DNA of 16,488 nt from an uncultured Porphyromonadaceae bacterium (GCA_947177595.1 CAMWUZ010000017.1:1-16488); one strand, 5' to 3'. Counted from the first letter of the stretch, positions 1-8,022 are shown. Numbers and translations are program-made. The notes: generated by a model from the letters alone, not told the origin.

Positions 1-71
1 TTTTTTCAAGCATAAGACGGCATACGAGATTCCTCTACGTCTCGTGGGTCGGAGATGTGTATAAGAGACAG
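1..71 (+). other. Untrimmed Illumina Nextera i7 adapter (artefact)
   Basis: Six T's are followed at 7-30 by the Illumina P7 sequence with one substitution (CAAGCATAAGACGG where the adapter has CAAGCAGAAGACGG). Bases 31-38 are TCCTCTAC, which I recall as the Nextera N712 i7 index. Bases 39-71 are the read-2 transposon adapter with one C missing (GTGGGTCGG for GTGGGCTCGG), ending in an exact 19-base Tn5 mosaic end at 53-71. This is library construction sequence, not genome. Genomic sequence begins at about 72, and the contig was broken here inside apt. Confidence 0.97.
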
Positions 72-151
72 TTATGATCGAGCTGGGTGCTCTCAATCGT
101 AGAAAAGCCCTGCCTGCAGATGTGGAGGTTGATTCCCTCATTGTATATTAA
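72..151 (+). CDS. apt: Adenine phosphoribosyltransferase, C-terminal fragment
   Basis: Only the last 25 codons remain, reading MIELGALNRRKALPADVEVD and then SLIVY before TAA at 149-151. The pattern of an IEL strand, a short loop and a terminal V-x-SLI-x-Y matches the end of Bacteroidales adenine phosphoribosyltransferases as I remember them. That enzyme makes AMP from adenine and PRPP in purine salvage. The 5' part is missing because the contig begins with adapter, so the catalytic PRPP-binding loop cannot be seen. The stop lies two bases before the TTG chosen for uvrC, which suggests co-transcription. The assignment rests on a short tail and on the common apt-uvrC pairing in this order. Confidence 0.6.
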
Positions 152-153
152 TA

Positions 154-1971
154 TTGGCTAAGCACAAGAAATCAAAGGAGCTCACGGACAAGATAGCAAT
201 CTTGCCTACTACCCCCGGGGTGTATATGTACTTCGATTCCGAGGGTAATGTGATTTATGTGGGTAAAGCGAAAAATCTCAAGCGGAGGGTTTCATCTTAT
301 TTCAACCGCACTCATGAAAGCACTCGTACAAATCTCCTCGTACGTGCAATTGCGGATATGAAATATATTGTAGTACCTACTGAGCAGGATGCGCTCAATC
401 TCGAAAATTCCATGATTAAGGAATACAAACCGAGGTATAATGTGCTGCTCAAAGATGATAAATCCTACCCTATGATTGTGGTGACGAAAGAACCATTTCC
501 AAGGGTATTCATGACCCGGCAGAAACAGATGGAGGGTTCAAAATATTATGGACCTTATACCGATGCCGTTGCTGCAAGGACTGTGCTTGAGCTCATCCGC
601 GAATTATATCCGCTCCGCTCATGCCGACATCTGATAACAGAGCAGGGGATTACCGAAGGGAAAGGGCGGTTGTGTCTGGACTATCACATCAAGCGATGTT
701 CAGGTCCATGCGTAGGCAAGATAAGTCGGGAGGAATATGCTCAGCAGATTGAAAATGTCAAGAAAATTCTAAGAGGTGATCTCGCCGAACTGTTAGAGTA
801 TCTGAGAAAACAGATGCTTGACCTCAGTGCCGAATTGCGGTTTGAAGAAGCTCAGGAAGTTAAAGAAAAATATGAATTGGTGGATCGCTATTGCAGCAAG
901 AGTGTGATAGTAAGTCAGACTGTAGGGGATGTGGATGTGTTTGGCGTTGATGATGACGGCGGAGATGTCTTTATCAATTATATGCATGTGCGCAGAGGTG
1001 CTGTTGTGCGGAGTTTTACTCTTGAATACAAGCGTAGAATGGATGAGACCGTACCGCAGTTACTCAGTTATGCTATGGCAGAGATTGCCCGCCGGTTTGA
1101 TGTGAAATACGAGGAAGTATTGGTTGCAGAGCAGCCGGAAGTGGATATGCCGGGTGTGACATTTACTGTGCCTCAGCGGGGTGATAAAGCGAAACTTCTT
1201 GAAGTGTCGGAACGAAATGCACGCCAACATAAGATTGATATGCTTAACCAGCTTGCACGCAAAGATCCTGAAGAGCGGACACGCAAACTCCTTGAGAGAA
1301 TGAAATCAGACTTTCGTCTTGAGATATTACCTCATCACATAGAGTGTTTCGATAATTCTAATATTCAGGGCACAAATCCTGTGGCAAGTTGCGTGGTTTT
1401 TAGGGACGGTAAACCATCAAAAAAAGATTATCGCCATTTCAATATCAAGACTGTTGAAGGACCGGATGATTTCGCATCCATGAAAGAGGTTTTGACCCGA
1501 AGATATACCAGGTTGGTGAACGAGGGCGAGGAGTTGCCGCAACTCATAGTGGTTGATGGCGGTAAAGGTCAGCTAAGTGCTGCTGTTGAAGCTCTCGATG
1601 ACATGGGGTTGCGCGGCACAATAGCCGTTGTGGGTATTGCAAAGCGTCTTGAGGAGATCTATTTTCCCGGCGACAGTGTGCCGCTGTACATTGACAAAAA
1701 CTCGGAAAGTCTTAGAGTGGTGCAGCATCTGCGCGATGAAGCCCATCGCTTTGGTATCACACACCACCGCAACCGCAGAAGTAAGGCGCAGCTTGTATCG
1801 GAGCTTGACTCTGTGAAAGGTGTCGGAACAAAGACACGCGAGGCGCTTCTGAAGCATTTCCGCAGTGTGAAGCGAATAAAGGAGGCAGATCTGGATGAAC
1901 TCGCATCTGTTGTAGGACCCGCCAAGGCATCTGTGGTGTTTAATGCTTTCAGATCTGACGGTGAGGATTGA
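154..1971 (+). CDS. uvrC: UvrABC system protein C (excinuclease subunit)
   Basis: This is the nuclease that makes both incisions around bulky DNA lesions in nucleotide excision repair, acting on UvrB-DNA complexes in the cytoplasm. At 605 residues it is close to E. coli UvrC (610). The GIY-YIG domain is at about residues 20-100 (GVY at 22-24, YVG at 35-37). Four cysteines, C157, C174, C182 and C186, match the spacing of the UvrC iron-sulfur ligands. A UVR motif for UvrB binding is at about 213-247. The RNase H-like nuclease domain has D400, D439, D468 and H538, equivalent to the catalytic residues of E. coli. Helix-hairpin-helix motifs are at about 552-600. The start is TTG: an in-frame stop lies upstream at 130-132, and the next ATG (M25) falls inside the GIY-YIG domain. 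Confidence 0.97.
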   Translation: MAKHKKSKELTDKIAILPTTPGVYMYFDSEGNVIYVGKAKNLKRRVSSYFNRTHESTRTNLLVRAIADMKYIVVPTEQDALNLENSMIKEYKPRYNVLLKDDKSYPMIVVTKEPFPRVFMTRQKQMEGSKYYGPYTDAVAARTVLELIRELYPLRSCRHLITEQGITEGKGRLCLDYHIKRCSGPCVGKISREEYAQQIENVKKILRGDLAELLEYLRKQMLDLSAELRFEEAQEVKEKYELVDRYCSKSVIVSQTVGDVDVFGVDDDGGDVFINYMHVRRGAVVRSFTLEYKRRMDETVPQLLSYAMAEIARRFDVKYEEVLVAEQPEVDMPGVTFTVPQRGDKAKLLEVSERNARQHKIDMLNQLARKDPEERTRKLLERMKSDFRLEILPHHIECFDNSNIQGTNPVASCVVFRDGKPSKKDYRHFNIKTVEGPDDFASMKEVLTRRYTRLVNEGEELPQLIVVDGGKGQLSAAVEALDDMGLRGTIAVVGIAKRLEEIYFPGDSVPLYIDKNSESLRVVQHLRDEAHRFGITHHRNRRSKAQLVSELDSVKGVGTKTREALLKHFRSVKRIKEADLDELASVVGPAKASVVFNAFRSDGED

Positions 1972-2055
1972 TGAGGCACGGTTCATCCGAATCGTCTGGA
2001 AAGCACGCTGGTCTGTTATTAACATATATTATTTAACGAGCTCTAATATTTTTCC

Positions 2056-2063
2056 TATTTTTG
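2056..2063 (+). promoter_or_regulatory. Bacteroidetes -7 box upstream of the M28 peptidase
   Basis: TATTTTTG fits the TAnnTTTG -7 consensus of the primary Bacteroidetes sigma factor. It lies 22 bases before the ATG at 2086. I find no convincing -33 TTTG at the usual distance. It suggests that transcription of the peptidase-pdxA pair starts separately from uvrC. Confidence 0.5.
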
Positions 2064-2085
2064 TGCCCTAAAAGTTAACCGATCA

Positions 2086-3090
2086 ATGAAAAAAATTCTA
2101 ATAACTATAGCTATAGGTGCTATCTTCACCTCACTCCACGCTGAAAAACCAATAGACAAAGGCTACAGCACCATCAACGCTGAGACTGCTGAAGCCCATA
2201 TCGGTTTTCTCGCTGCAGATGATTTGGAGGGGAGAGAAGCTGGCTATCAATCCGGACGAATTGCAGGTAATTATCTGATAGCCAACGTTAAATCTATGGG
2301 GTTGAAGCCATGGAAAGAGGCTGGGTACGAACAATCCTTTGAAGCATATAGAACAGAAAGGCAGCGAAAAGGGCGTTATCAAGTGCATCCGGATAGCATT
2401 GATAGACTTCAAAATACTGTACATCAGAAACTTAATCTCAGAAATGTTCTTGCCGTGATTCCGGGAGAAAAAAGTGACGAGTATGTAGTGATGGGAGCAC
2501 ATTACGATCATCTCGGTGTTGATCCTCTTCTTGACGGCGACAAAATATATAATGGTGCGGATGATAATGCCTCTGGAGTATCCGCTGTGCTTCAGATCGC
2601 ACGTGCATTTCTTGAAAGCGGACAGAAACCGGAGCGCACTGTGATTTTTGCATTCTGGGACGGCGAGGAGAAAGGATTGCTCGGCTCGGAATATTTCATG
2701 CTCAACTGGGATGACCCGGACAAAATCAAGGGCTATATAAATTTCGACATGATAGGTCGCAATAACCGAGAGGATGTGCCGGAGCACGTAGTTTATTTTT
2801 ATACCGCCGCTTATCCAAATTTTGAAAAGTGGCTCAGAAACGATATCAAGGAGCGCGGACTGAATCTTAAGCCCGATTATCGGGCATGGGACAGACCGAT
2901 AGGCGGTGGGGATAATGGCTCTTTTGCGAAACGCGACATTCCGATAATCTGGTATCACACCGATGGTCATCCCGACTATCATCAGCCCTCTGACCACGCG
3001 GATAAAATCAATTATCCCAAGATAGTTGACATTACCCGTGCAGCATATCTGAATTTATGGAATCTGGCTAATCCTTCATATGTAAGATGA
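2086..3090 (+). CDS. Secreted M28-family zinc metallopeptidase
   Basis: A 334-residue exported peptidase of clan MH, a family that includes leucine and glutaminyl-type aminopeptidases with two active-site zincs. Residues 1-19 form a signal peptide (MKK, hydrophobic core, HA-E cleavage region) with no lipobox cysteine, so a soluble periplasmic enzyme is likely. The metal and catalytic residues appear in the expected order: H139 in GAHYDHLG, D159/D160 in GADDNASG, E194/E195 in WDGEEKGLLGSE, D221 in NFDMIG, and H299 in DYHQPSD. The C-terminus is short, with no PA or PDZ domain. pdxA follows after 37 bases and may share its transcript. Substrate preference cannot be read from the sequence, and a cyclase-like activity is not excluded. 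Confidence 0.93.
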   Translation: MKKILITIAIGAIFTSLHAEKPIDKGYSTINAETAEAHIGFLAADDLEGREAGYQSGRIAGNYLIANVKSMGLKPWKEAGYEQSFEAYRTERQRKGRYQVHPDSIDRLQNTVHQKLNLRNVLAVIPGEKSDEYVVMGAHYDHLGVDPLLDGDKIYNGADDNASGVSAVLQIARAFLESGQKPERTVIFAFWDGEEKGLLGSEYFMLNWDDPDKIKGYINFDMIGRNNREDVPEHVVYFYTAAYPNFEKWLRNDIKERGLNLKPDYRAWDRPIGGGDNGSFAKRDIPIIWYHTDGHPDYHQPSDHADKINYPKIVDITRAAYLNLWNLANPSYVR

Positions 3091-3127
3091 GAGTCAGCCA
3101 AGGCGAAACAATAAACACCACTGAAAA

Positions 3128-4243
3128 ATGAGTGAAAAGCAGAAAATAAGAGTAGGAATAACCCACGGAGATATCAACGGGGTTGGCTATGAAGTGATTC
3201 TCAAGGCTCTTGAAGATGAAAGAATGCCGGAACTCTGTACTCCTGTGATATACGGTTCAGCGAAAATTGCCGGATATTATCGCAAAGGAGCACTTGCGAC
3301 CCCACTGCAGCTCAACCAAATTTCGAAAGCATCAGAAGCACGCGATGGGCAATATAATATCATCAACGTGATAGGTGAGGATGTGAAGGTTGAACCGGGC
3401 ATCGCTTCTGCCGAAGCCGGTCAGGCGGCTTTCGCCGCTCTTGAATGCGCTGTAACCGATCTTCGCTCGGGTGACATTGACGTGCTTGTTACCGCTCCGA
3501 TAGACAAACATACCATTCAGAGCGAAACTTTCCGTTTTCCCGGTCATACGGAATATCTGCAGGCATCTCTTGCCGATAACGGGGAGAAAGCGCTGATGAT
3601 AATGTATGATCCCGCAACATCTCTCAAGGTCGCTCTTGTAACAGGGCATCTGCCGCTTGCCAAAGTGCCCGCCGCTATAACCAAGGAAACCGTGATTGCA
3701 AGCATAAAGGAATTTGACAGTGCATTGCGTCGTGATTTCGGTATTCATCGTCCGCGCATTGCCGTGCTTTCACTCAATCCTCATACAGGTGAGGACGGAC
3801 TTCTCGGCAGCGAGGAAAAAGAGGTTATAGAGCCGGCGATAATAGAATGTCAGAATGCTAGGATCAACTGCTTCGGTCCATACGCCAGTGATGGCTTTTT
3901 CGGAACAGGTCAGTTTTCGAAATTTGACGGAGTGCTTGCCATGTATCATGATCAGGGATTAGCTCCGTTCAAAACCATAGCGATGAATACCGGGGTGAAC
4001 TTCACCGCCGGATTACCATTCGTGCGTACTTCTCCCGACCATGGCACCGCATATGACATTGCCGGAAGAGGTACCGCCGATCCCGACTCTATGCGCCAGG
4101 CTATCTTCGCTGCGATAGATATATATCGCAACCGTGCTGTGTTTGACAAAGCTCATTCAAATCCTCTGCGGAAACAGTATATTGAGAAAAACAAGAGTGA
4201 TAACGTTGTTCTTGACCTCAGCAAAAGCGATGATGCAGACTGA
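3128..4243 (+). CDS. pdxA: 4-hydroxythreonine-4-phosphate dehydrogenase
   Basis: Cytoplasmic NAD-dependent dehydrogenase of the DXP-dependent pyridoxal 5'-phosphate pathway. It oxidises 4-phosphohydroxy-threonine to a product that PdxJ then condenses with deoxyxylulose phosphate. At 371 residues it is somewhat longer than E. coli PdxA (329). Key blocks are the N-terminal GITHGDINGVGYE, VTAPIDK and FPGHTEYL near residues 121-144, NPHTGEDGLLG and MYHDQGLAPFK. The metal-binding histidines fall at H174, H219 and H274, each eight residues beyond E. coli H166, H211 and H266, so the active site looks intact. It is preceded by the M28 peptidase (37-base gap) and followed by a leader region with its own -7 box, so it probably ends its transcription unit. 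Confidence 0.96.
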   Translation: MSEKQKIRVGITHGDINGVGYEVILKALEDERMPELCTPVIYGSAKIAGYYRKGALATPLQLNQISKASEARDGQYNIINVIGEDVKVEPGIASAEAGQAAFAALECAVTDLRSGDIDVLVTAPIDKHTIQSETFRFPGHTEYLQASLADNGEKALMIMYDPATSLKVALVTGHLPLAKVPAAITKETVIASIKEFDSALRRDFGIHRPRIAVLSLNPHTGEDGLLGSEEKEVIEPAIIECQNARINCFGPYASDGFFGTGQFSKFDGVLAMYHDQGLAPFKTIAMNTGVNFTAGLPFVRTSPDHGTAYDIAGRGTADPDSMRQAIFAAIDIYRNRAVFDKAHSNPLRKQYIEKNKSDNVVLDLSKSDDAD

Positions 4244-4291
4244 TGTGTCATATAAATTGCCGTATAGATATACTAATTCAAATGTAAATAT

Positions 4292-4299
4292 TACCTTTG
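4292..4299 (+). promoter_or_regulatory. -7 box ahead of the lipid-synthesis block, with a leader hairpin
   Basis: TACCTTTG fits TAnnTTTG and lies 70 bases before the ATG at 4370. The leader downstream contains an inverted repeat, TTGACCTG at 4316-4323 against CGGGTCAA at 4340-4347 (eight pairs including one G-U, 16-base loop). It could be an RNA hairpin or an operator. No -33 element is clear. Confidence 0.42.
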
Positions 4300-4369
4300 C
4301 AACAGGTTTAACGATTTGACCTGGCTGCGAATAGACAGACGGGTCAACTATTCATATAAATAACCGACA

Positions 4370-5059
4370 ATGGGAAATGAAAATGCCGAGCGCATCCAGA
4401 CCTCCCTTCTCAACCGTCTTGAGAAGAAAGTTCTGACCTGGCTTGCCGAACGCCAGCCGGTCTGGATGACCTCAGATACACTCACTTTTTTTGGTGTAGG
4501 TGCCGCAATTCTTTATGCGGTATTCTGTTGGTTGTCGCAATATAATGTCAACTATCTTTGGGCTGCATCTTTCTGTCTGGTACTCAATTGGTATGGTGCC
4601 AGCCTTGACGGAACCCTCGCCCGAATCCGCCAGCCTCAACGACCGAAATACGGTTTTTTCATCGATCATTCTCTTGATGCACTCACGACCTGCCTGTTCT
4701 GCATCGGTCTCGGACTTGCTCCGGTTATGTATCTTAGCATTTCGCTATTCATAATGGGTGGTTATCTGTGTATGTCTATTTACACATATCTCTCCACTAT
4801 AGTGCTCGGTCAGTTCCGTCTCACCTACGCGAGTCTTGGTCCTACTGAAATGCGACTTATTATCATCGCGGTATTTATTTTCAAGATGTATCTTCCCGGT
4901 GATAATTATACGGTTGAGGTGTTCGGACAACCGTGGACTGTATATGATGGTATCGGCGCTCTTGTGGCAACCGCACTCTTCTCTGTTTATATCGTTTCGC
5001 TGATAAAAGACCTCAGAATGCTTGCAAAGATAGATCCCCCAAAGTCTTTCCATGAATAA
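4370..5059 (+). CDS. CDP-alcohol phosphatidyltransferase family protein (possible inositol-lipid synthase)
   Basis: A 229-residue integral membrane enzyme with about six hydrophobic segments. The family transfers a phosphatidyl group from a CDP-lipid to an alcohol or sugar phosphate. The signature reads GASLDGTLAR, nine residues, G95, then D99 and D103, which matches DxxDGxxAR...GxxxDxxxD in every position but one. The first metal-binding aspartate is alanine (A77, codon GCC at 4598-4600), while D80, D99 and D103 are kept. It overlaps the GtrA gene by eight bases, and an inositol-3-phosphate synthase lies just downstream, so an inositol-phosphate acceptor is a reasonable inference. The acceptor cannot be told from the sequence alone, and activity is uncertain given A77. 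Confidence 0.87.
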   Translation: MGNENAERIQTSLLNRLEKKVLTWLAERQPVWMTSDTLTFFGVGAAILYAVFCWLSQYNVNYLWAASFCLVLNWYGASLDGTLARIRQPQRPKYGFFIDHSLDALTTCLFCIGLGLAPVMYLSISLFIMGGYLCMSIYTYLSTIVLGQFRLTYASLGPTEMRLIIIAVFIFKMYLPGDNYTVEVFGQPWTVYDGIGALVATALFSVYIVSLIKDLRMLAKIDPPKSFHE

Positions 5060-5657
5060 TACCCCAGGATTGACTGAAAAAAAAGTGCCGCATTCGGATC
5101 GTAACCGAATTGCAAGAGTCAAGGACAAAGTTCTTCACAGTGACGGACTCCTTTTTACGCTGATAAGATCGAGTTTGTCATCTCAGTTCTGCGGCTGGGT
5201 TGATTTTCTTGTGTCTTTTATAGTATTCTCTTTTATTGGACTCTCGGCATGGTTGTCTACTGCAATCGGTGCGTTTGTAGGGGGAATACTCAACTGCATA
5301 ATCAATTATCGCTTCACCTTTCATGCTTTCGGTGTTGACTGGCGTGTAGCACTTTCCAAATTTGTTTTTGTATGGATGGGTTCGCTGCTTCTCAACAGCT
5401 TTGGCACTCAGGCAGTGTATTCTCTAATCAATAGCTGGGAATGGGTACATGAAATCAAAGGATTGTCAGATGACGGAATCTTTACAGCCGCACGCCTTTT
5501 CGTGGCATTATCTGTTTCGTTATGCTGGAACTTTCTCATGCAGCGCCACTTTGTGTTTAAGGAGACATGGATTGACGTGTATATAAGCCGTTTTCTTGCA
5601 GCCATAGGCATCGGTAAAAAATCAATTTCAGGCAAGGATGACAAACAAAAAGAATGA
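5052..5657 (+). CDS. GtrA-family small membrane protein
   Basis: A 201-residue protein with four predicted membrane helices at about 40-63, 66-84, 100-123 and 145-165. The family hallmarks are GGILNCIINYRFTF at 77-90 and the matching WNFLMQRHFVF at 159-169 after the fourth helix. GtrA/DPMS proteins are thought to help move polyprenyl- or lipid-linked sugars across membranes, or to support the glycosyltransferases that make them. The roughly 35-residue N-terminal tail is charged and probably cytoplasmic. The gene overlaps the upstream transferase by eight bases and the downstream acyltransferase by 20, so translation is likely coupled. In this setting it could help translocate or glycosylate the lipid product, which is inference from position only. 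Confidence 0.88.
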   Translation: MNNTPGLTEKKVPHSDRNRIARVKDKVLHSDGLLFTLIRSSLSSQFCGWVDFLVSFIVFSFIGLSAWLSTAIGAFVGGILNCIINYRFTFHAFGVDWRVALSKFVFVWMGSLLLNSFGTQAVYSLINSWEWVHEIKGLSDDGIFTAARLFVALSVSLCWNFLMQRHFVFKETWIDVYISRFLAAIGIGKKSISGKDDKQKE

Positions 5658-6549
5658 ATTTGGAGAGGATATATACCTCTTTGACGAGTATCCGGGTATA
5701 GAAGTGCGTCCGGATGTCCTCAATATGCGCGATATTGTAGAAATCGCTCCCATCGCCGCAAAATTTCCGCGTCTTGTGAAATGGCTGATGCATTATTTCA
5801 AAATAGATGAGGTAAACCGAATCCACTCTACATGGTGCAAGACGCCAGGACCGGAGTTTACCGAGCATCTGATAAAGGACGAGTTCAATATAGATCTTCA
5901 GGTTGAAGGTATGGATATTCTTGAGGAATTCAAGGAGGGTCCCTTTATTACCGTGAGCAATCATCCTTTCGGACATATAGACGGTATTGCTCTGATAAAT
6001 ATAGTCACCAAAGTACGTCCCGAGTATAAAGTGATGGTGAATATGATTCTCAACCATATATCGGCAATGCGCCCCAACTTTATCGCGGTTGATCAGTCGG
6101 CATCCACTGACCCTGAGAAACGTAAGGTTTCTGTTTCGGGTGTACGCGAAGCTATTTCCATGCTAAAAGAGGGTAAACCGGTTGGATTCTTTCCAGCAGG
6201 GGCGATAGGGAAAACAGATAAGGACGGAATTATTGTAGATCGTCCTTGGCAGCCGGTAATATTACAGATTATCCAGAAAGCGAAAGTACCGGTCATTCCT
6301 ATTTATTTCCATGGTTCCAACTCAAAATATTTCAGTTTTCTCGGTCATCACAGTATTCCTCTGCGCACAGCTAATCTTGTCAAGGAGTTATTGAAAAAGG
6401 CTGACAAGCCTATGAAAGTGACCATTGGCAAACCGGTATCGGTGGAAAAGCAAGAAGAATTCGGCAAAGATTACGAGGCTCTCGGCTGGTATCTGCGTAT
6501 GCAGACCTATGACCTATCCGGTAGGCATATCACCACGGTGAGCGATTGA
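5638..6549 (+). CDS. Lysophospholipid acyltransferase-like (PlsC/hemolysin-type) protein
   Basis: A 303-residue acyltransferase of the LPLAT superfamily, which moves acyl chains to lysophospholipids or to amino-acid and ornithine lipids. The catalytic block is NHPFGHIDG at 108-116. Here H109 and D115 are separated by five residues rather than the usual four, as in the NHPxGxxDG subgroup related to 'hemolysin'/OlsF-type enzymes. Motif III is FFPAGAIG (184-191), with alanine where PlsC has glutamate, and VIPIYFHGSNS (219-229) follows. There is no strong membrane helix, so peripheral membrane attachment is likely. The start overlaps gtrA by 20 bases. In the block it could acylate the inositol-lipid precursor, but glycine-lipid-type or general lysophosphatidate acylation is equally open. 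Confidence 0.88.
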   Translation: MTNKKNEFGEDIYLFDEYPGIEVRPDVLNMRDIVEIAPIAAKFPRLVKWLMHYFKIDEVNRIHSTWCKTPGPEFTEHLIKDEFNIDLQVEGMDILEEFKEGPFITVSNHPFGHIDGIALINIVTKVRPEYKVMVNMILNHISAMRPNFIAVDQSASTDPEKRKVSVSGVREAISMLKEGKPVGFFPAGAIGKTDKDGIIVDRPWQPVILQIIQKAKVPVIPIYFHGSNSKYFSFLGHHSIPLRTANLVKELLKKADKPMKVTIGKPVSVEKQEEFGKDYEALGWYLRMQTYDLSGRHITTVSD

Positions 6550-6558
6550 TTTTTTATT

Positions 6559-6566
6559 TATATTTG
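6559..6566 (+). promoter_or_regulatory. -7 box ahead of inositol-3-phosphate synthase
   Basis: TATATTTG matches TAnnTTTG exactly and lies 24 bases before the ATG at 6591, starting nine bases after the acyltransferase stop. It supports the ATG at 6591 over any start upstream, since the transcript would begin near 6573. No -33 TTTG is seen at normal spacing. Confidence 0.55.
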
Positions 6567-6590
6567 CAGAATAATAATCATTATCCAATC

Positions 6591-7934
6591 ATGAATAAAA
6601 CAACAGTAAAACCCGCTGAGGGTAAACTCGGTGTTCTCGTTGTTGGTCTTGGGGCTGTAACCTCAACTTTTATGACAGGTGTGCTCATGGCGCGCAAAGG
6701 GCTCGCTAAACCGGTGGGGTCTATGACTCAATATGATAAAATCCGTGTTGGAAAAGGCGCTGATAAGAAATATCTCAAATATGAGGATATTGTGCCGATG
6801 GCTAAACTTGATGATATTGTTTTTGGTGCATGGGATGTATATCCTGCAAATGCCTACGAAAGTGCCTGCTATGCTGAAGTGCTTCAGTCCAAGGATATTG
6901 AGCCGGTCAAGGATGAGCTGGAGAAAATCGTTCCGATGAAAGCTGCGTTTGACCCTAACTATGCTAAGCGTCTTGACGGCAATAATATTATGACAGGGAA
7001 AACCCGTTGGGAAATGGTTGAGCAGTTGCGAGAGGATATACGCAAGTTCAAGAAAGACAATAATCTTGACAGAGTGGTTGTTCTTTGGGCGGCTTCTACC
7101 GAGGTATATGTACCGGTTGATGACGAGATTCACGGTTCTCTCGCAGCTCTTGAATCAGCAATGAAGGCAGACGATAAGGAGCACATAGCGCCCTCGATGT
7201 GCTATGCATACGCGGCACTTGCTGAAGGAGCACCTTTTATCATGGGAGCGCCTAACACCACTGTTGATATACCTGCGATGTGGGAGTTAAGCGAAAAGAC
7301 AAAAATGCCTATTTCCGGTAAGGATTTCAAGACCGGGCAGACTCTTGTCAAGTCGGGATTTGCTCCGATTATCGGTACCCGTTGTCTTGGACTCAACGGC
7401 TGGTTCTCTACAAATATTCTCGGTAACCGTGACGGTCTGGTTCTTGACGAGCCGGCTAACTTCCGCACCAAGGAGGTTTCCAAACTCTCTACTCTTGAGT
7501 CTATTCTCGTTCCTGAAAATCAGCCGGATCTCTACAATGCCAACTGCGGTGGCGCTGAAGATGGCGGACATCAGGGTTATTACCACAAAGTGCGTATCAA
7601 CTACTATCCTCCCCGCAATGACAGCAAGGAGGGATGGGATAATATTGACATTTTCGGCTGGATGGGCTACCCGATGCAGATAAAAATCAACTTCCTTTGC
7701 CGCGATTCTATCCTCGCCGCACCACTTTGCCTTGACCTTGTGCTTCTCAGCGACCTCGCTGCGCGGGCAGGCAGGCATGGCATCCAACGCTTCCTCAGTT
7801 TCTTCCTAAAGAGTCCAATGCATGACTATACCAAGGGGGAAGTGCCTGTAAATCACCTCTTCCAGCAATACACCATGCTAAAAAACGCTATCCGTGAGAT
7901 GGGCGACTACGAGGCTGACGAAGAAATAGACTGA
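6591..7934 (+). CDS. ino1: Inositol-3-phosphate synthase
   Basis: A 447-residue cytoplasmic NAD-dependent enzyme that turns glucose 6-phosphate into 1D-myo-inositol 3-phosphate, the committed step to inositol. The Rossmann nucleotide loop is VVGLGAVTST (17-26). Further hallmarks are VVLWAASTEVY near 164-173, MGAPNTTVDIPAMWEL (218-233), the catalytic-lysine block SGKDFKTGQT (242-251), GTRCLGLNGWFSTNILGN (262-279), and AAPLCLDLVLLSDLA (376-390). The start at 6591 is preferred because it lies just after a good -7 box. A longer frame from 6546 would add 15 AT-rich codons overlapping the promoter. The enzyme is rare in bacteria outside actinobacteria and Bacteroidetes, where it feeds inositol phospho- and sphingolipids. 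The lipid genes immediately upstream fit that role. Confidence 0.96.
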   Translation: MNKTTVKPAEGKLGVLVVGLGAVTSTFMTGVLMARKGLAKPVGSMTQYDKIRVGKGADKKYLKYEDIVPMAKLDDIVFGAWDVYPANAYESACYAEVLQSKDIEPVKDELEKIVPMKAAFDPNYAKRLDGNNIMTGKTRWEMVEQLREDIRKFKKDNNLDRVVVLWAASTEVYVPVDDEIHGSLAALESAMKADDKEHIAPSMCYAYAALAEGAPFIMGAPNTTVDIPAMWELSEKTKMPISGKDFKTGQTLVKSGFAPIIGTRCLGLNGWFSTNILGNRDGLVLDEPANFRTKEVSKLSTLESILVPENQPDLYNANCGGAEDGGHQGYYHKVRINYYPPRNDSKEGWDNIDIFGWMGYPMQIKINFLCRDSILAAPLCLDLVLLSDLAARAGRHGIQRFLSFFLKSPMHDYTKGEVPVNHLFQQYTMLKNAIREMGDYEADEEID

Positions 7935-7940
7935 ATGCCC

Positions 7941-7961
7941 CATTGTTCATGCTAAACAATG
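7941..7961 (+). other. Short hairpin after inositol-3-phosphate synthase
   Basis: CATTGTT at 7941-7947 and AACAATG at 7955-7961 form a perfect seven-base-pair stem with a seven-base loop, starting six bases after the stop codon. The stem is AT-rich and no T-run follows, so this is at best a weak terminator or an mRNA 3'-end structure. Confidence 0.35.
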
Positions 7962-8022
7962 TCATCAGTGTTAAGAAGCGATAAGGTGTTGCCTAATATT
8001 TAATATTTTGCAAAGAAAAGAC

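Noticed and set aside
53..71. Tn5 mosaic end as evidence of a mobile element
   Set aside because: It is joined to Illumina P7, an index and the read-2 adapter, so it comes from library preparation and not from an insertion in the genome.
1573..2025. Long antisense open frames over uvrC, the M28 gene and ino1 (for example 1573-2025, 2131-2997, 7287-7787)
   Set aside because: They lie opposite well-conserved genes, and their translations show no recognisable domain or start context. They follow from the codon pattern of the sense strand.
4134..4319. Small open frame between pdxA and the phosphatidyltransferase
   Set aside because: It starts inside pdxA, has no ribosome site and runs across the promoter and leader of the next gene. 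Its sequence has no recognisable feature.
6546..6590. Upstream extension of inositol-3-phosphate synthase by 15 codons
   Set aside because: It would start before the -7 box at 6559-6566 and reads as AT-rich intergenic sequence. The ATG at 6591 fits the family N-terminus.
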